From NCBI GenBank assembly GCA_027923505.1, contig BROI01000029.1, positions 1 to 64,000 of the forward strand: a stretch of 64,000 nt of DNA, given 5' to 3'. Under the pieces are notes generated by a model. That model made no database searches, was not told the origin of the DNA, and saw only the letters and a list, made by a program, of their open reading frames with translations. A program made the translations under genes and the position numbers. This DNA is from Mayamaea pseudoterrestris (Eukaryota; Bacillariophyta; Bacillariophyceae; Sellaphorales; Sellaphoraceae). Numbering within the stretch: the stretch's first letter is position 1; the number at the start of each line of letters is the position of its first letter. Positions 56,240 through 64,000 of the stretch are shown here, one piece after another.

Positions 56240-56627
56240 CGAAACTACGTCATAAGGCAATATTGTGAAACGAGTGCCAGTGAAAACTACGTCATGAGGC
56301 AATATTATGAAACGAGTGCCAGTGAAAACTACGTCACAAGGCAATATTACGAAACGAGTGTCAGTGATAACTACGTCATGAGGCAATACTGTGAAACGAG
56401 TGCCAGTGAAAACTACGTCATAAGGCAATATTGTGAAACGAGTGCCAGTGAAAACTACGTCATAAGGCAATAGTACGAAACGAAAACACGTCGCAAACAT
56501 GGAACTACTCATGAGCAATACTGAAACGAGTGCCAGTGTAAACGCAGCGTACGAAACAAGTGCCAGTTAAAACTACGTCACGAGGCAATAGTATGAAACA
56601 AGTGCCAGTGTCAATTACGTCACAAGA
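56240..56627 (+). repeat. 42-bp tandem array 3 (6 in-phase units plus degenerate copies)
   Basis: GAAACGAG starts at 56267, 56309, 56351, 56393, 56435 and 56477, 42 bp apart, preceded by a partial copy (GAAACTACGTCATAAGGC at 56241) and followed by degenerate copies near 56523, 56553 and 56597. Most units hold CTACGTCA. The array ends about 85 bp upstream of the ATG of the MGMT-type gene on the same strand. Confidence 0.95.
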
Positions 56628-56709
56628 CAATTCAAAACGACGCACCGCGGTACTTTTTGATCGCATCGTTAATGACGCGTTGGCGCGGCGACCGCGATGA
56701 TGATAAAAG

Positions 56710-57165
56710 ATGAGATCCATGCGCACAACGCAAGCAGCATCTACATCTATCGATACATCACACGTCAACATGATTGCTGTGAACAAGTCTATTATGAACG
56801 CAGGACTCGCTTTGATCTTGTCCAGCAGCAGCAATCAGCGTACGAATAAACTGACTCCCTTCCAAGTCAAGGTTTACACGGCTGTTTGCCTCGTTCCGGC
56901 AGGTCGCGTCGTTACCTATCAACAATTGGCTCGTCACATCAACTGCAGAAGCGCCCAAGCCGTTGGACAAGCGCTCAAGCGCAATCCATATGCTCCCGAC
57001 GTTCCTTGTCATCGCGTCGTGGCGACAAACAAATTGCTCGGAGGATTCTTTGGACAAAGAAATGGAGCCGAGCTTGATCGAAAGAAGCAAATGTTATTGG
57101 ATGAGGGAGTCGAGTTTGACATGGAAGGAAGAGTTGAATGTAAATGTTTCCATGTATATAAATAG
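56710..57165 (+). CDS. MGMT-type DNA-binding domain protein with intact catalytic Cys
   Basis: 151 residues; the ATG at 56710 is first in frame and MNAGLALIL (56794) is an alternative. The conserved part (about residues 45-140) is the DNA-binding and catalytic domain of O6-alkylguanine-DNA alkyltransferases: TPFQVKVYTAVCLVPAGRVVTYQQLA with the helix-turn-helix, the recognition-helix segment SAQAVGQALKRNP with the Arg-finger region, the active site VPCHRVV, and GGFFGQRNGAELDRKKQMLLDEGV. The PCHRV Cys accepts the alkyl group; alkyltransferase-like proteins have Trp here instead. The N-terminal RNase-like domain of full MGMT is absent. It should remove O6-alkyl groups from guanine or flag such damage for repair. 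The 42-bp array lies just upstream. Confidence 0.85.
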   Translation: MRSMRTTQAASTSIDTSHVNMIAVNKSIMNAGLALILSSSSNQRTNKLTPFQVKVYTAVCLVPAGRVVTYQQLARHINCRSAQAVGQALKRNPYAPDVPCHRVVATNKLLGGFFGQRNGAELDRKKQMLLDEGVEFDMEGRVECKCFHVYK

Positions 57166-57829
57166 TCATCGATTGTTGTTGTTACTTTTACGTTTCAATG
57201 TGACCAATGATTGACGAGGATTATATTGTAGGCGAGCTAGAAGCGACTGATTCTATTCACTGTCACATACTCACGATCACAATATTCATACATCCTTTAC
57301 TTTCAAATATCTATGTTCATCTTGCAGCTCGTCGCCTGCTTATCGTTTTATTGGCTTTGCGCTCAACACACGCTGATCTACCATCCACCATCCACTCAGC
57401 CAGCAGCACCAATTCGATCAAACTCGCGAGACGAGACTGTCAATCCAGGAGCATTCATATTGTATAAGAAACAAAAGTAAATACACATTAACGCAGTCTG
57501 AGAGCTCTTCATCAGTTCGTTGCTGAGTGGCAGGCACATGTTCATGACTTGTTTGCTAGCTTGACGCGAGTACCCTCTTTACGCCAACATACACGGGCAA
57601 GGGACGCTGCAGCTGCACAAAGGCTCTCAAGTCGTTTCGAAACAAGGCGGCTCGAGTCGCGTTGGAGTCGTTCAATCGACTGATAACTGGATTGAAAATA
57701 CCTTGTGAATCGACAAGTAGCCAGACAAAGCTTGGTCCAATGTTTCGTTCGGATAAGCTCTTGTTGATCCATTTTTTCTCACCTACCGCGACTTACCCTT
57801 TCCAAGCATCGCCAAATTGTAGTGAAAGA
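57166..57829. other. Intergenic region
   Basis: About 660 bp downstream of the MGMT-type gene. The first half is AT-rich and probably includes the transcript end. Nothing recognised. Confidence 0.4.
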
Positions 57830-57840
57830 AGCTCTCTTCG

Positions 57841-58390
57841 ATGCAAACCTCATCGACTTGTGCAGAAAATCCTCTCAATAGCATGGGTGCATCAGCCAAT
57901 GGTAGCGACACATTCTGGCGGATGCGTATCGTAAATCGACGCGAGCCAGAGAAGGGCGACGCAGACCATTATTTAGTTTCTTCTTGGAAAAGTCCTTTCG
58001 GTAAATTTGAATACGTTCGTGCTGCAAAGTCGCAAGGCTCGCTTATAATTCCTTCCGGCAGGAAGTTCGATACATGAGCTTAGTGGTTTGCGACAATGAT
58101 GTTTTGGTGCCGCCCATAGACTTCTTCCAAGTGCACTTATTTTTCAGGCTGTAGACTAGACCAGTCGAGTAGGAGTATTAGATACGTCGTGGCCGCCTTT
58201 GGTGGCAAAGTCAACGACGGGCGACTAAAGTAAGTCACTTGTATTCGCATCATTGCTCAGGAGAGCGGGAGCCGCGACATATTTTCGGTCGAATCGTATC
58301 GGAATGACAGTGTTCCTCGCAGGAAACGGAAGGTTCCTTGATGTTGCTTTGTCAGCAGCAGAGCGCCACGGTGAATGGTAAATCATATGC
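57841..58390 (+). pseudogene. Possible decayed gene on the plus strand
   Basis: Coding-like stretches in changing frames: 57841-58077 contains FWRMRIVNRREPEKGDADHY and FGKFEYVRAAKSQG, followed by LVVCDNDVLVPPIDFFQVHL (near 58080), VVAAFGGKVNDGRLK (near 58190) and AGNGRFLDVALSAAERHGEW (near 58320). Several stops and shifts interrupt them. The pieces could also be exons of a gene with introns I failed to resolve. Family not recognised. Confidence 0.3.
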
Positions 58391-58847
58391 ATAAGGACTG
58401 GCTGGAGTAGGCAGGCGAGTAAAGGCGCCCATTGTTGTCCTCAAAGTGGAGCTGCTTGCAGTAACAAGAACACGAGGATCGTCATATCACCTTTAATACA
58501 TCTTGACTGGGGCAGCTGTCCTATCTTGTCATTACAAGTAGAAGAGAAAGGTGATGCGTCCCTTCAGATATCATGAATCTTTACATATTGTCGATTTCAG
58601 CGTCTCTATTTAGCCTGGCTATGGAACATCTAGATATTTTGGACATGTATTCTTTATTAAAAAAGATCTGAAGCAGTAGTTTTGGTTTTACCGGAAGCAC
58701 AATGACGACGACTCGTCGAAAGTCCCATGGTGGAAGAAGACAAGAGCATTAACTTTTGTCACGCGCTGTCGTACCGCGTCACAGTGTGTACCGCTCCGAC
58801 TCATGTGACAGCCAAGCAATCTCGCAGTTCATTCTTTCAAATTGACC
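58391..58847. other. 5' region of the DEAD-box gene
   Basis: About 450 bp. AT-rich around 58560-58680. A frame at 58727-59017 overlaps the helicase start in another frame and has no recognisable feature. Confidence 0.4.
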
Positions 58848-60548
58848 ATGAGGATCCGCGGCACCAGACTGCTGCTACAAATGGCATTTTCCTTGACATT
58901 ACTGCGGTCTACGCGTTGCTGGACGTCCAAGTCAATACGATTATCAATATCGGCGCGCCAAACGCAATGCTTCTCCACCTCGGCCTCCACACATCATCAT
59001 TCTTCTTCCGACGATAATGCAGCGCAAAGTAACAACATTTTCGCCGATGATTCCGTGTCTTTTGAAAGCATGGGAGTCACTTCTACAGTATTGATGTCTC
59101 GCATAAAAGCTCTGGGACTGGAACGACCGACGGCTGTCCAAGCCGCCTCGTTTGAAACCATTGCGTCTGGATCAGATGTCACAATTGGCGCCGAGACGGG
59201 ATCCGGCAAGACTCTAGCCTATCTGCTACCTCTTTTGAACGAAATATTCATATCGAAACAAGATGGAAAGCTGGCAACTTATGACTATGCTCGAGCCTTG
59301 ATATTGGTGCCAAACAAGGAGCTTGTTCAGCAAGTGGCGCGCATGGCCAAGAGTCTTGCGGGCGACGCTTTCATTGATGATGCTTCTGACACAATTCGAC
59401 TGGCAGTCATGCCAGGTGGTTTGCAGGAACCACTCGACTTTCGTCCCTTTCGCGAGTCCATTGGCTTGGGAGGCAAGGAACCTCCTATTGACTTGGTCAT
59501 TTCGACCCCAGCGTCGGTTGGGCCGTTAGCGTTGAAACCCAAGCACATTGACTTGTTTGCCGACATTCAAACACTCGTCGTTGACGAAGCTGACATGCTT
59601 CTGGATGGAGGCTACTTGCGACAGCTCAATGATGTTTTGATGGGATTTCGACGAGCAGATCGACTCGCCATGTCTATGAACAGTGGAAGTGATGATGAGC
59701 ATGATGCTACTATCGATAATAATAATCCGCTCATTGTCAAAAAGACGCAGCACGTTTTTGTTGCTGCAACTTTACCAGACAGCGGTCTCCGCAGCGTCGA
59801 TGCCTACCTTTCCAAGCGCTTTCCTTATGCAAAACGAGTTACAATGAAAGGTATGCACAGTGCAAGGCACTATGGCTTGGCGCAAAAGACGGAATGGCTC
59901 CTGGTCGAGGAAAAGAAGGACCGCCTTCAGCAGCTCGTACAGCTATTGAATAGGCCACACGAGGACGGTGGCTTGATTGGTGAAAAGGTCATGGTATTTT
60001 TGAACAGCGTCGAAGATGTGGACAATGTACACGACGCATTCACTCGAGCCAATGTTGAGTCGCTTCCGTATCACGCCAAAATGACGCTAGAGGAACGAAC
60101 GGCAGCATTGGATCGGTTCCGCAAGTATGATCCTGCCAATGAAAATGGCAGCAAAAGTGAGGATAGCGTCGGAGTCTTGGTGTGCACCGACTTGGCCAGT
60201 CGCGGACTGGACGTTCCACACGTGAGCGTTGTCGTCCAGCTCCAGTTTGCCGGCAATGTTGTTTCGCACTTGCATCGCATGGGTCGATGCGGCCGCGCGG
60301 GTCGACGGAATGGGCGTGGCATTGTATTCTACGGAGAAAAGGAAGAAGAATTGGTGGAAGTTGTTCGCATGGCGGAGAATGAACATGAAAAGATGACACT
60401 GGAGCAAAATGTTGATATTGACGACGACGAAGATGATGATGCTGCTGCTGGTACAGTGCAGAAGGCGTTCAGCCGGAAGCGAGGGTTCACCAAGAAGCGA
60501 AAGAAGCTTCGACGAGAAGGCGAGACGGAAACTGTTAATCGAGACTGA
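58848..60548 (+). CDS. Organellar DEAD-box RNA helicase
   Basis: 566 residues from ATG 58848. The first 60 residues are Arg/Ser/Thr-rich and free of acidic residues (MRIRGTRLLLQMAFSLTLLR), a typical organelle presequence. The helicase core shows the Q motif region (LGLERPTAVQAASF), motif I AETGSGKT, Ia/Ib region ILVPNKELVQQ, motif II VDEADMLLDGG, motif III as ATLP (SAT in most members, here AAT), motif V CTDLASRGLDVP and motif VI HRMGRCGRAGR. The C-terminus is acidic, then basic (KRGFTKKRKKLRR), probably RNA-binding. It should unwind or remodel RNA in mitochondria or plastid, for example in ribosome assembly. The DEAD-like motif is DEAD, all catalytic residues present. Confidence 0.9.
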   Translation: MRIRGTRLLLQMAFSLTLLRSTRCWTSKSIRLSISARQTQCFSTSASTHHHSSSDDNAAQSNNIFADDSVSFESMGVTSTVLMSRIKALGLERPTAVQAASFETIASGSDVTIGAETGSGKTLAYLLPLLNEIFISKQDGKLATYDYARALILVPNKELVQQVARMAKSLAGDAFIDDASDTIRLAVMPGGLQEPLDFRPFRESIGLGGKEPPIDLVISTPASVGPLALKPKHIDLFADIQTLVVDEADMLLDGGYLRQLNDVLMGFRRADRLAMSMNSGSDDEHDATIDNNNPLIVKKTQHVFVAATLPDSGLRSVDAYLSKRFPYAKRVTMKGMHSARHYGLAQKTEWLLVEEKKDRLQQLVQLLNRPHEDGGLIGEKVMVFLNSVEDVDNVHDAFTRANVESLPYHAKMTLEERTAALDRFRKYDPANENGSKSEDSVGVLVCTDLASRGLDVPHVSVVVQLQFAGNVVSHLHRMGRCGRAGRRNGRGIVFYGEKEEELVEVVRMAENEHEKMTLEQNVDIDDDEDDDAAAGTVQKAFSRKRGFTKKRKKLRREGETETVNRD

Positions 60549-60572
60549 TAGCAATGACCTTATAGAGTAGAT

Positions 60573-61523
60573 CTACTTCCTTCGACTGGATCTTGTAGGT
60601 TGTCTTCGAGTCGGTTCCTCCTTTGGCAATCCTGCGTGTTCTCCCTCATCCTTGTCCACTTCCATGTCGTCGTCGTCTTCATCCTCCTCCTCATCCTCTT
60701 CGTCCTTCTCCACCTCATCAATTGACTCCTCCCTTTCCTTCTTGTAGTTATTTTTGGGCGACGGCCGGCGTGGCTTGCTTCTACTTGACTCCTCTTCTAT
60801 TTCCTTTGTTGCTGCAGTGGCTCCCTTGTCCTTGTTAAGCTTGGCTAGAAAGTTGAGTGCACTTGGCGGAGGAGCCATGACTGTTTGGGCAGAAGCAGCA
60901 GCACCAGCTTTGTTACTCGTCGGAGATAAAGGCCTTGCTACTCCTGAAGCAGTTCGTTGCATCTTGTGCACTCCGCCTCGCTGCTTCATAATGTGTTTGT
61001 CGTTGGAGGATGAATCACTATCATGTTTTGGTTGCTGCTGCTGCTGCTGCTGCTGCTGCGACAAGTCAATTCGAGAAATCTTGCCTCGCATCGGGGCAGT
61101 CGCCGGTCTCGTCATGATGCGTCCCTTGGCAGCCACCAAGTTCTTGGCGTTGGCTGTCGATCCCATCATGCCTTGTCCTCCTCGCATCATCATGGACCCT
61201 TGATAGGGTAGTCCTCGATTCACCTGCATCATGCTGCTTGTGTGCGAGTCTCGCTTCACTGCTAGCGTCGACAATTTCGGAACATCCATTGGAGCGTCTC
61301 GATTGACAATGGCGACAGCCTTGCTGCACTTTTCGTATAGTGACTGAAGCTTTTCCGACGCGTCTGGAGCATTTGAAAGGACCATGGAACAGGCTTGGTT
61401 CATTGTTTCGACGGAAAGAAGCTTGACAGCCTCCAAATACTCTGGCGTCAAACCTAGTGATCCAGCCAATGGAGGTTTGATCATTGACCTGTCCATGGGA
61501 GGAGGTGCTTTGCGTGATGCCAT
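60573..61523 (-). CDS. Uncharacterised protein with polyQ tract and acidic tail
   Basis: 316 residues from ATG 61523 (MASRKAPPPMDRSMIKPPLA); the upstream frame has no ATG. The N-terminal 90 residues look folded and helical (LTPEYLEAVKLLSVETMNQACSMVL and a second helix KLQSLYEKCSKAVAIVNRD). A pure glutamine run is encoded by a (CTG)9 stretch at 61033-61059 on the plus strand. The last 100 residues are Lys/Arg-rich, then a long Asp/Glu run, then basic. This composition suggests a nuclear protein, perhaps chromatin- or transcription-related, but no domain is recognised. The stop is 24 bp from the stop of the convergent helicase gene. Confidence 0.7.
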   Translation of the reverse strand: MASRKAPPPMDRSMIKPPLAGSLGLTPEYLEAVKLLSVETMNQACSMVLSNAPDASEKLQSLYEKCSKAVAIVNRDAPMDVPKLSTLAVKRDSHTSSMMQVNRGLPYQGSMMMRGGQGMMGSTANAKNLVAAKGRIMTRPATAPMRGKISRIDLSQQQQQQQQQPKHDSDSSSNDKHIMKQRGGVHKMQRTASGVARPLSPTSNKAGAAASAQTVMAPPPSALNFLAKLNKDKGATAATKEIEEESSRSKPRRPSPKNNYKKEREESIDEVEKDEEDEEEDEDDDDMEVDKDEGEHAGLPKEEPTRRQPTRSSRRK

Positions 61524-62128
61524 GATATGATGAGGGATGTGTAGTTGTAAGTTGTAATGAGTAACGAAGATGTCATCATCTGAAATGATTTGAAAGTGAC
61601 GATGAATTGAATCGTGTCGTACCAAATGGTGCTACGACATATACTGGAGCTATGTATGTAAGCGTCTCCCTTCAGTTTATATTGTAGGGCACTGACAGCT
61701 AGAGAAAAGCTCAATGTAAAATGGAAGCGATTGCAGTAAAGTATACCGCATATCTCTACAGTAACATCACATCATGATCATGTCAGCAAAGTCGCACATC
61801 TCTACGATCAAGTCAGTGCCACTACATTGTTTCAAAGCACGTACCTAAGCACTTATATATCACCGGGAAGATCAAGCCAAAGCCTCAAAGGAAAGTCAAA
61901 ACGAACGTAAACACCGATGGCAGCCGATGGGAGCATGATGGTTCGAGCTGCGAAAACTGCAACGCAATGGGATTATGGCATGGAGGTACGATCGTCCGCT
62001 AGGTCAAGCAAGTTGTTGATTCAAAGGGAAATAACGAAACGAGATAAGTTAAAGTAGTGGTATTGATCTTACAAAATTATGTAGTAGATTTATCAAGATG
62101 GTGATGAACATCATTTAAAATAATTCAA
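61524..62128. other. Intergenic region
   Basis: About 600 bp between two minus-strand genes. It includes an irregular repeated theme, CATATCTCTACAGTAACATCAC then CACATCTCTACGATCAAGTC (61748-61820). No gene seen. Confidence 0.35.
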
Positions 62129-63178
62129 TCACTTATTGACTGCTTCCTCGAGTTCTTGCTCACGAAGTGTCACTCGGCGCTGCAGTTCGCCGATCGTTTC
62201 CACAGGTTGCGCCGCCGTCCGCTGGTTGTTCCGGCTAATGTGCTTCATAGCCGAGCGAATGGCTTGAGCTGATTCCTGATCTTCCAGAACGAGTGTCACG
62301 TGCTTCTGCAGTGTACCATGACGACGAATCGTTTGAAAGTGAGGCAATGCAACCTCTCGCTCGCTGCGCATTGACATGCGTCGCAACGCCGCCAATGTCT
62401 TGTCATGCTCGGCCGTCATGGCGGCATTATCCTTGTTTTCTTCGCGAGCCTTCTCGACTTGCACGGTCAAACTCGCAATGAGTTCCTTGAAGGCAAACAA
62501 TGGAATGTTTTGACGCAGCACCTCAGCTTCCTCCTCTCGCTCGAAGCCTCCAAACTCCTTGCTTTCAATGTAGCGCTTGGTCGCCCATGCCACATACTTG
62601 GCATGCAGCTGAAATAGGAATCGAATAGGAAAAAGTCCTTCAAAGTGCTCGCCATGATGATACACCTCGCAAGTGCCATCCGTCTTGCGATTGTATCCAA
62701 AATTCTGAGTCATTTGCCAGAGCAGTAGATTGCCAAACGGTGACACCTCCTTGAATTGCTCGCGCTTGTTGAACCATGCAATAGTATCTGGCTCGCCGTC
62801 TCCATCTGTATCTTCCTCCCGCTCCTGAAACTCAATGGAAACTTCCAAATGGCCTGGACCCGTAAGTCCCCACGCGTGAATGACTCCATCGTCGTCAAAC
62901 GTGCTGCCGCGCATCATAAAGTTTACCATGAATGGAAAGATGCAAAAAATTTCCATAAAGTCTTCGCTCCCGTAAAAGTCTGCCAAGTCTTCCGACTTTT
63001 TCATTGTGACAAATCGGTGGTCGAAAAAGTCCTGGGCGGTTCCAAATTTCTTTTGGAGGCCGTAGCAGAGAATGCCGGCACCTGCGAGCTGCGCAAAGCG
63101 TTTGCCAGCCGAGTTGCTCTGCATCATGCGAGGAAGGAGACTCTTACCAAGCGTCCGTAATCGAAGAGCAGTCGCCAT
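62129..63178 (-). CDS. Conserved-looking uncharacterised protein, probably mitochondrial
   Basis: 349 residues. The N-terminus (MATALRLRTLGKSLLPRMMQ, then AGKRFAQLAG) is basic, lacks acids and looks like a mitochondrial presequence. The body is compact and rich in aromatic residues: SEDFMEIFCIFPFMVNFMMR, then VIHAWGLTGPGHLEVSIEF and EHFEGLFPIRFLFQLHAKYV. A DTDGDGEPD segment (about residue 130) has the spacing of a calcium-binding loop. The C-terminal 80 residues are charged helix, ending in a likely coiled coil (ETIGELQRRVTLREQELEEA). I do not recognise the family. Confidence 0.7.
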   Translation of the reverse strand: MATALRLRTLGKSLLPRMMQSNSAGKRFAQLAGAGILCYGLQKKFGTAQDFFDHRFVTMKKSEDLADFYGSEDFMEIFCIFPFMVNFMMRGSTFDDDGVIHAWGLTGPGHLEVSIEFQEREEDTDGDGEPDTIAWFNKREQFKEVSPFGNLLLWQMTQNFGYNRKTDGTCEVYHHGEHFEGLFPIRFLFQLHAKYVAWATKRYIESKEFGGFEREEEAEVLRQNIPLFAFKELIASLTVQVEKAREENKDNAAMTAEHDKTLAALRRMSMRSEREVALPHFQTIRRHGTLQKHVTLVLEDQESAQAIRSAMKHISRNNQRTAAQPVETIGELQRRVTLREQELEEAVNK

Positions 63179-63812
63179 GGTCGGTAAAGTATTTATTCGT
63201 TGATTTTGTTGGTCGTTTCGTGTGATGGAATTGTGCGAACTGGTGAATCGGAAAGGGCCTCACGCCACGACGAATGACCCAAGGAACGTCTGGGAACGTC
63301 ACGTGATTCCTCGATGTTCTTTTTCACTATAGCTTACACTGTACTGAGTGACGCAGTTGAATAACTCAATGGTGTTTGATGAGTGTACTTTTGTGCTCTC
63401 CGGCGGGCGGAATAAACTACCGGTAGCTATGTACCGGCGGTGTGCCTTTCCAGTTTCGCTATCCTTTCGCTTTATTTCATAGCCATCCCAGGACGACCTT
63501 GCTCCCGAATAATTCGCCTTTTACTAGGCATACCAGCTTCCCGATAATCGCAAGTAGACGACGTATCATAGTACCAAAGTTCCGCCAAATCGATCACATT
63601 GATTCATAGACGCCATCGAGTCTCTGCTCGAGGCTCCACACGCTCGACTTTTGCTGGAACTTAACGATAGCATGAACAGTCGATCTCAACTTCCCCAATC
63701 GCACGCCTGCCCAGCTCGCCCTTCCAGGCCCCGCTAGAGTCCCTCACGCCTGTTCTACTATAAGTCGAAGACGGCATAGAGTTGGCAGGGAGTGTTTCGC
63801 GCTGAGGCACCA
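63179..63812. promoter_or_regulatory. Divergent promoter region with CTACCGGTAG palindrome
   Basis: About 630 bp between a minus-strand gene (ATG 63178) and a plus-strand gene (ATG 63813 or 63828). It holds the perfect palindrome CTACCGGTAG at 63417-63426 and a related GTACCGG at 63431. The minus-strand frame at 63661-63924 is not supported. Confidence 0.35.
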
Positions 63813-64000
63813 ATGCCATGTTACCCCATGCTAAAATCTCTGCGTCTTGAGCCGCTTCAAGTCCACGATGGCAATTTGCTCCGAGGTAAAAGCGGTATGG
63901 TTTCACAAGGTGAGCAAGCCTCAATCCAGGACGTCAAAGGCTTGGAATCTCAAACAAAGCCGCCACGGGAGGCTCACGATCTGGAAGAGTTGGTTTTCCA
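63813..64000 (+). CDS. 5' end of a gene cut by the window edge
   Basis: A plus-strand frame opens after a TAG at 63777-63779 and runs to the edge of the window. ATG codons are at 63813 (MPCYPMLKSLRLEPLQVHDG) and 63828. The visible part is polar and looks coding (GKSGMVSQGEQASIQDVKG, then PPREAHDLEELVF). Too little is visible to name it. Confidence 0.45.
   Translation, partial: MPCYPMLKSLRLEPLQVHDGNLLRGKSGMVSQGEQASIQDVKGLESQTKPPREAHDLEELVF

Noticed and set aside
61033-61059. CTG repeat as a separate satellite
   Set aside because: It is a short run of glutamine codons inside the minus-strand gene.

Overview
The window is nuclear DNA of a eukaryote, most likely a diatom or a closely related photosynthetic stramenopile. 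The evidence is: several preproteins with a signal peptide followed by an ASAF-like Phe motif (methyltransferase near 7.1 kb, fibrillin-like protein near 26.6 kb, glutathione reductase near 44.2 kb); a PsbQ-like lumen protein with an extra twin-arginine transfer signal; a protein with four helicase-associated (HA) repeats, a family expanded in diatoms; and compact genes, mostly without introns, where the few introns are GT-AG and 79-151 nt long. The species cannot be fixed from the sequence alone.

Layout. 0-6 kb: the 3' end of a GT92-like glycosyltransferase, a secreted TPR protein, and divergently from it Ku70 (two exons). 6-12 kb: a plastid-targeted methyltransferase, a 2.75-kb satellite of about 174-bp units, and a four-exon 2-oxoglutarate/Fe(II) oxygenase. 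12-24.3 kb: an importin-5-like karyopherin, a 42-bp repeat array, a large LRR protein, a stretch of apparent gene decay, and a GT1/UGT-like membrane protein with a second 42-bp array at its 5' side. 25.7-36.4 kb: a SET protein divergent from a plastid fibrillin, a large disordered protein, a tiny spliced gene, a choline/ethanolamine kinase, RNA polymerase I/III subunit RPAC1 (two exons) and a CRAL-TRIO protein. 36.65-40.8 kb: a second satellite of about 25 units of 168 bp. 41.3-54 kb: a DNAJC9-like histone co-chaperone, glutathione reductase (three exons), a CBP/p300 acetyltransferase (two exons), a PsbQ-like gene with an in-frame TGA, and the HA-repeat protein. 54-64 kb: decayed sequence, a third 42-bp array next to an MGMT-type DNA repair gene, a DEAD-box helicase, two uncharacterised proteins, and the 5' end of one more gene at the right edge.

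The genes do not form one pathway. They are mostly core housekeeping functions: DNA repair (Ku70, MGMT), chromatin (CBP/p300, DNAJC9, SET), transport (importin), transcription (RPAC1) and plastid physiology. The unusual part is the non-coding DNA. All five tandem arrays lie at the 5' side of a gene; the three 42-bp arrays carry many ACGTCA (CRE-like) sites; and a palindromic TACCGGTA-type motif recurs in divergent promoters. No tRNA, rRNA, CRISPR or intact transposon was recognised.
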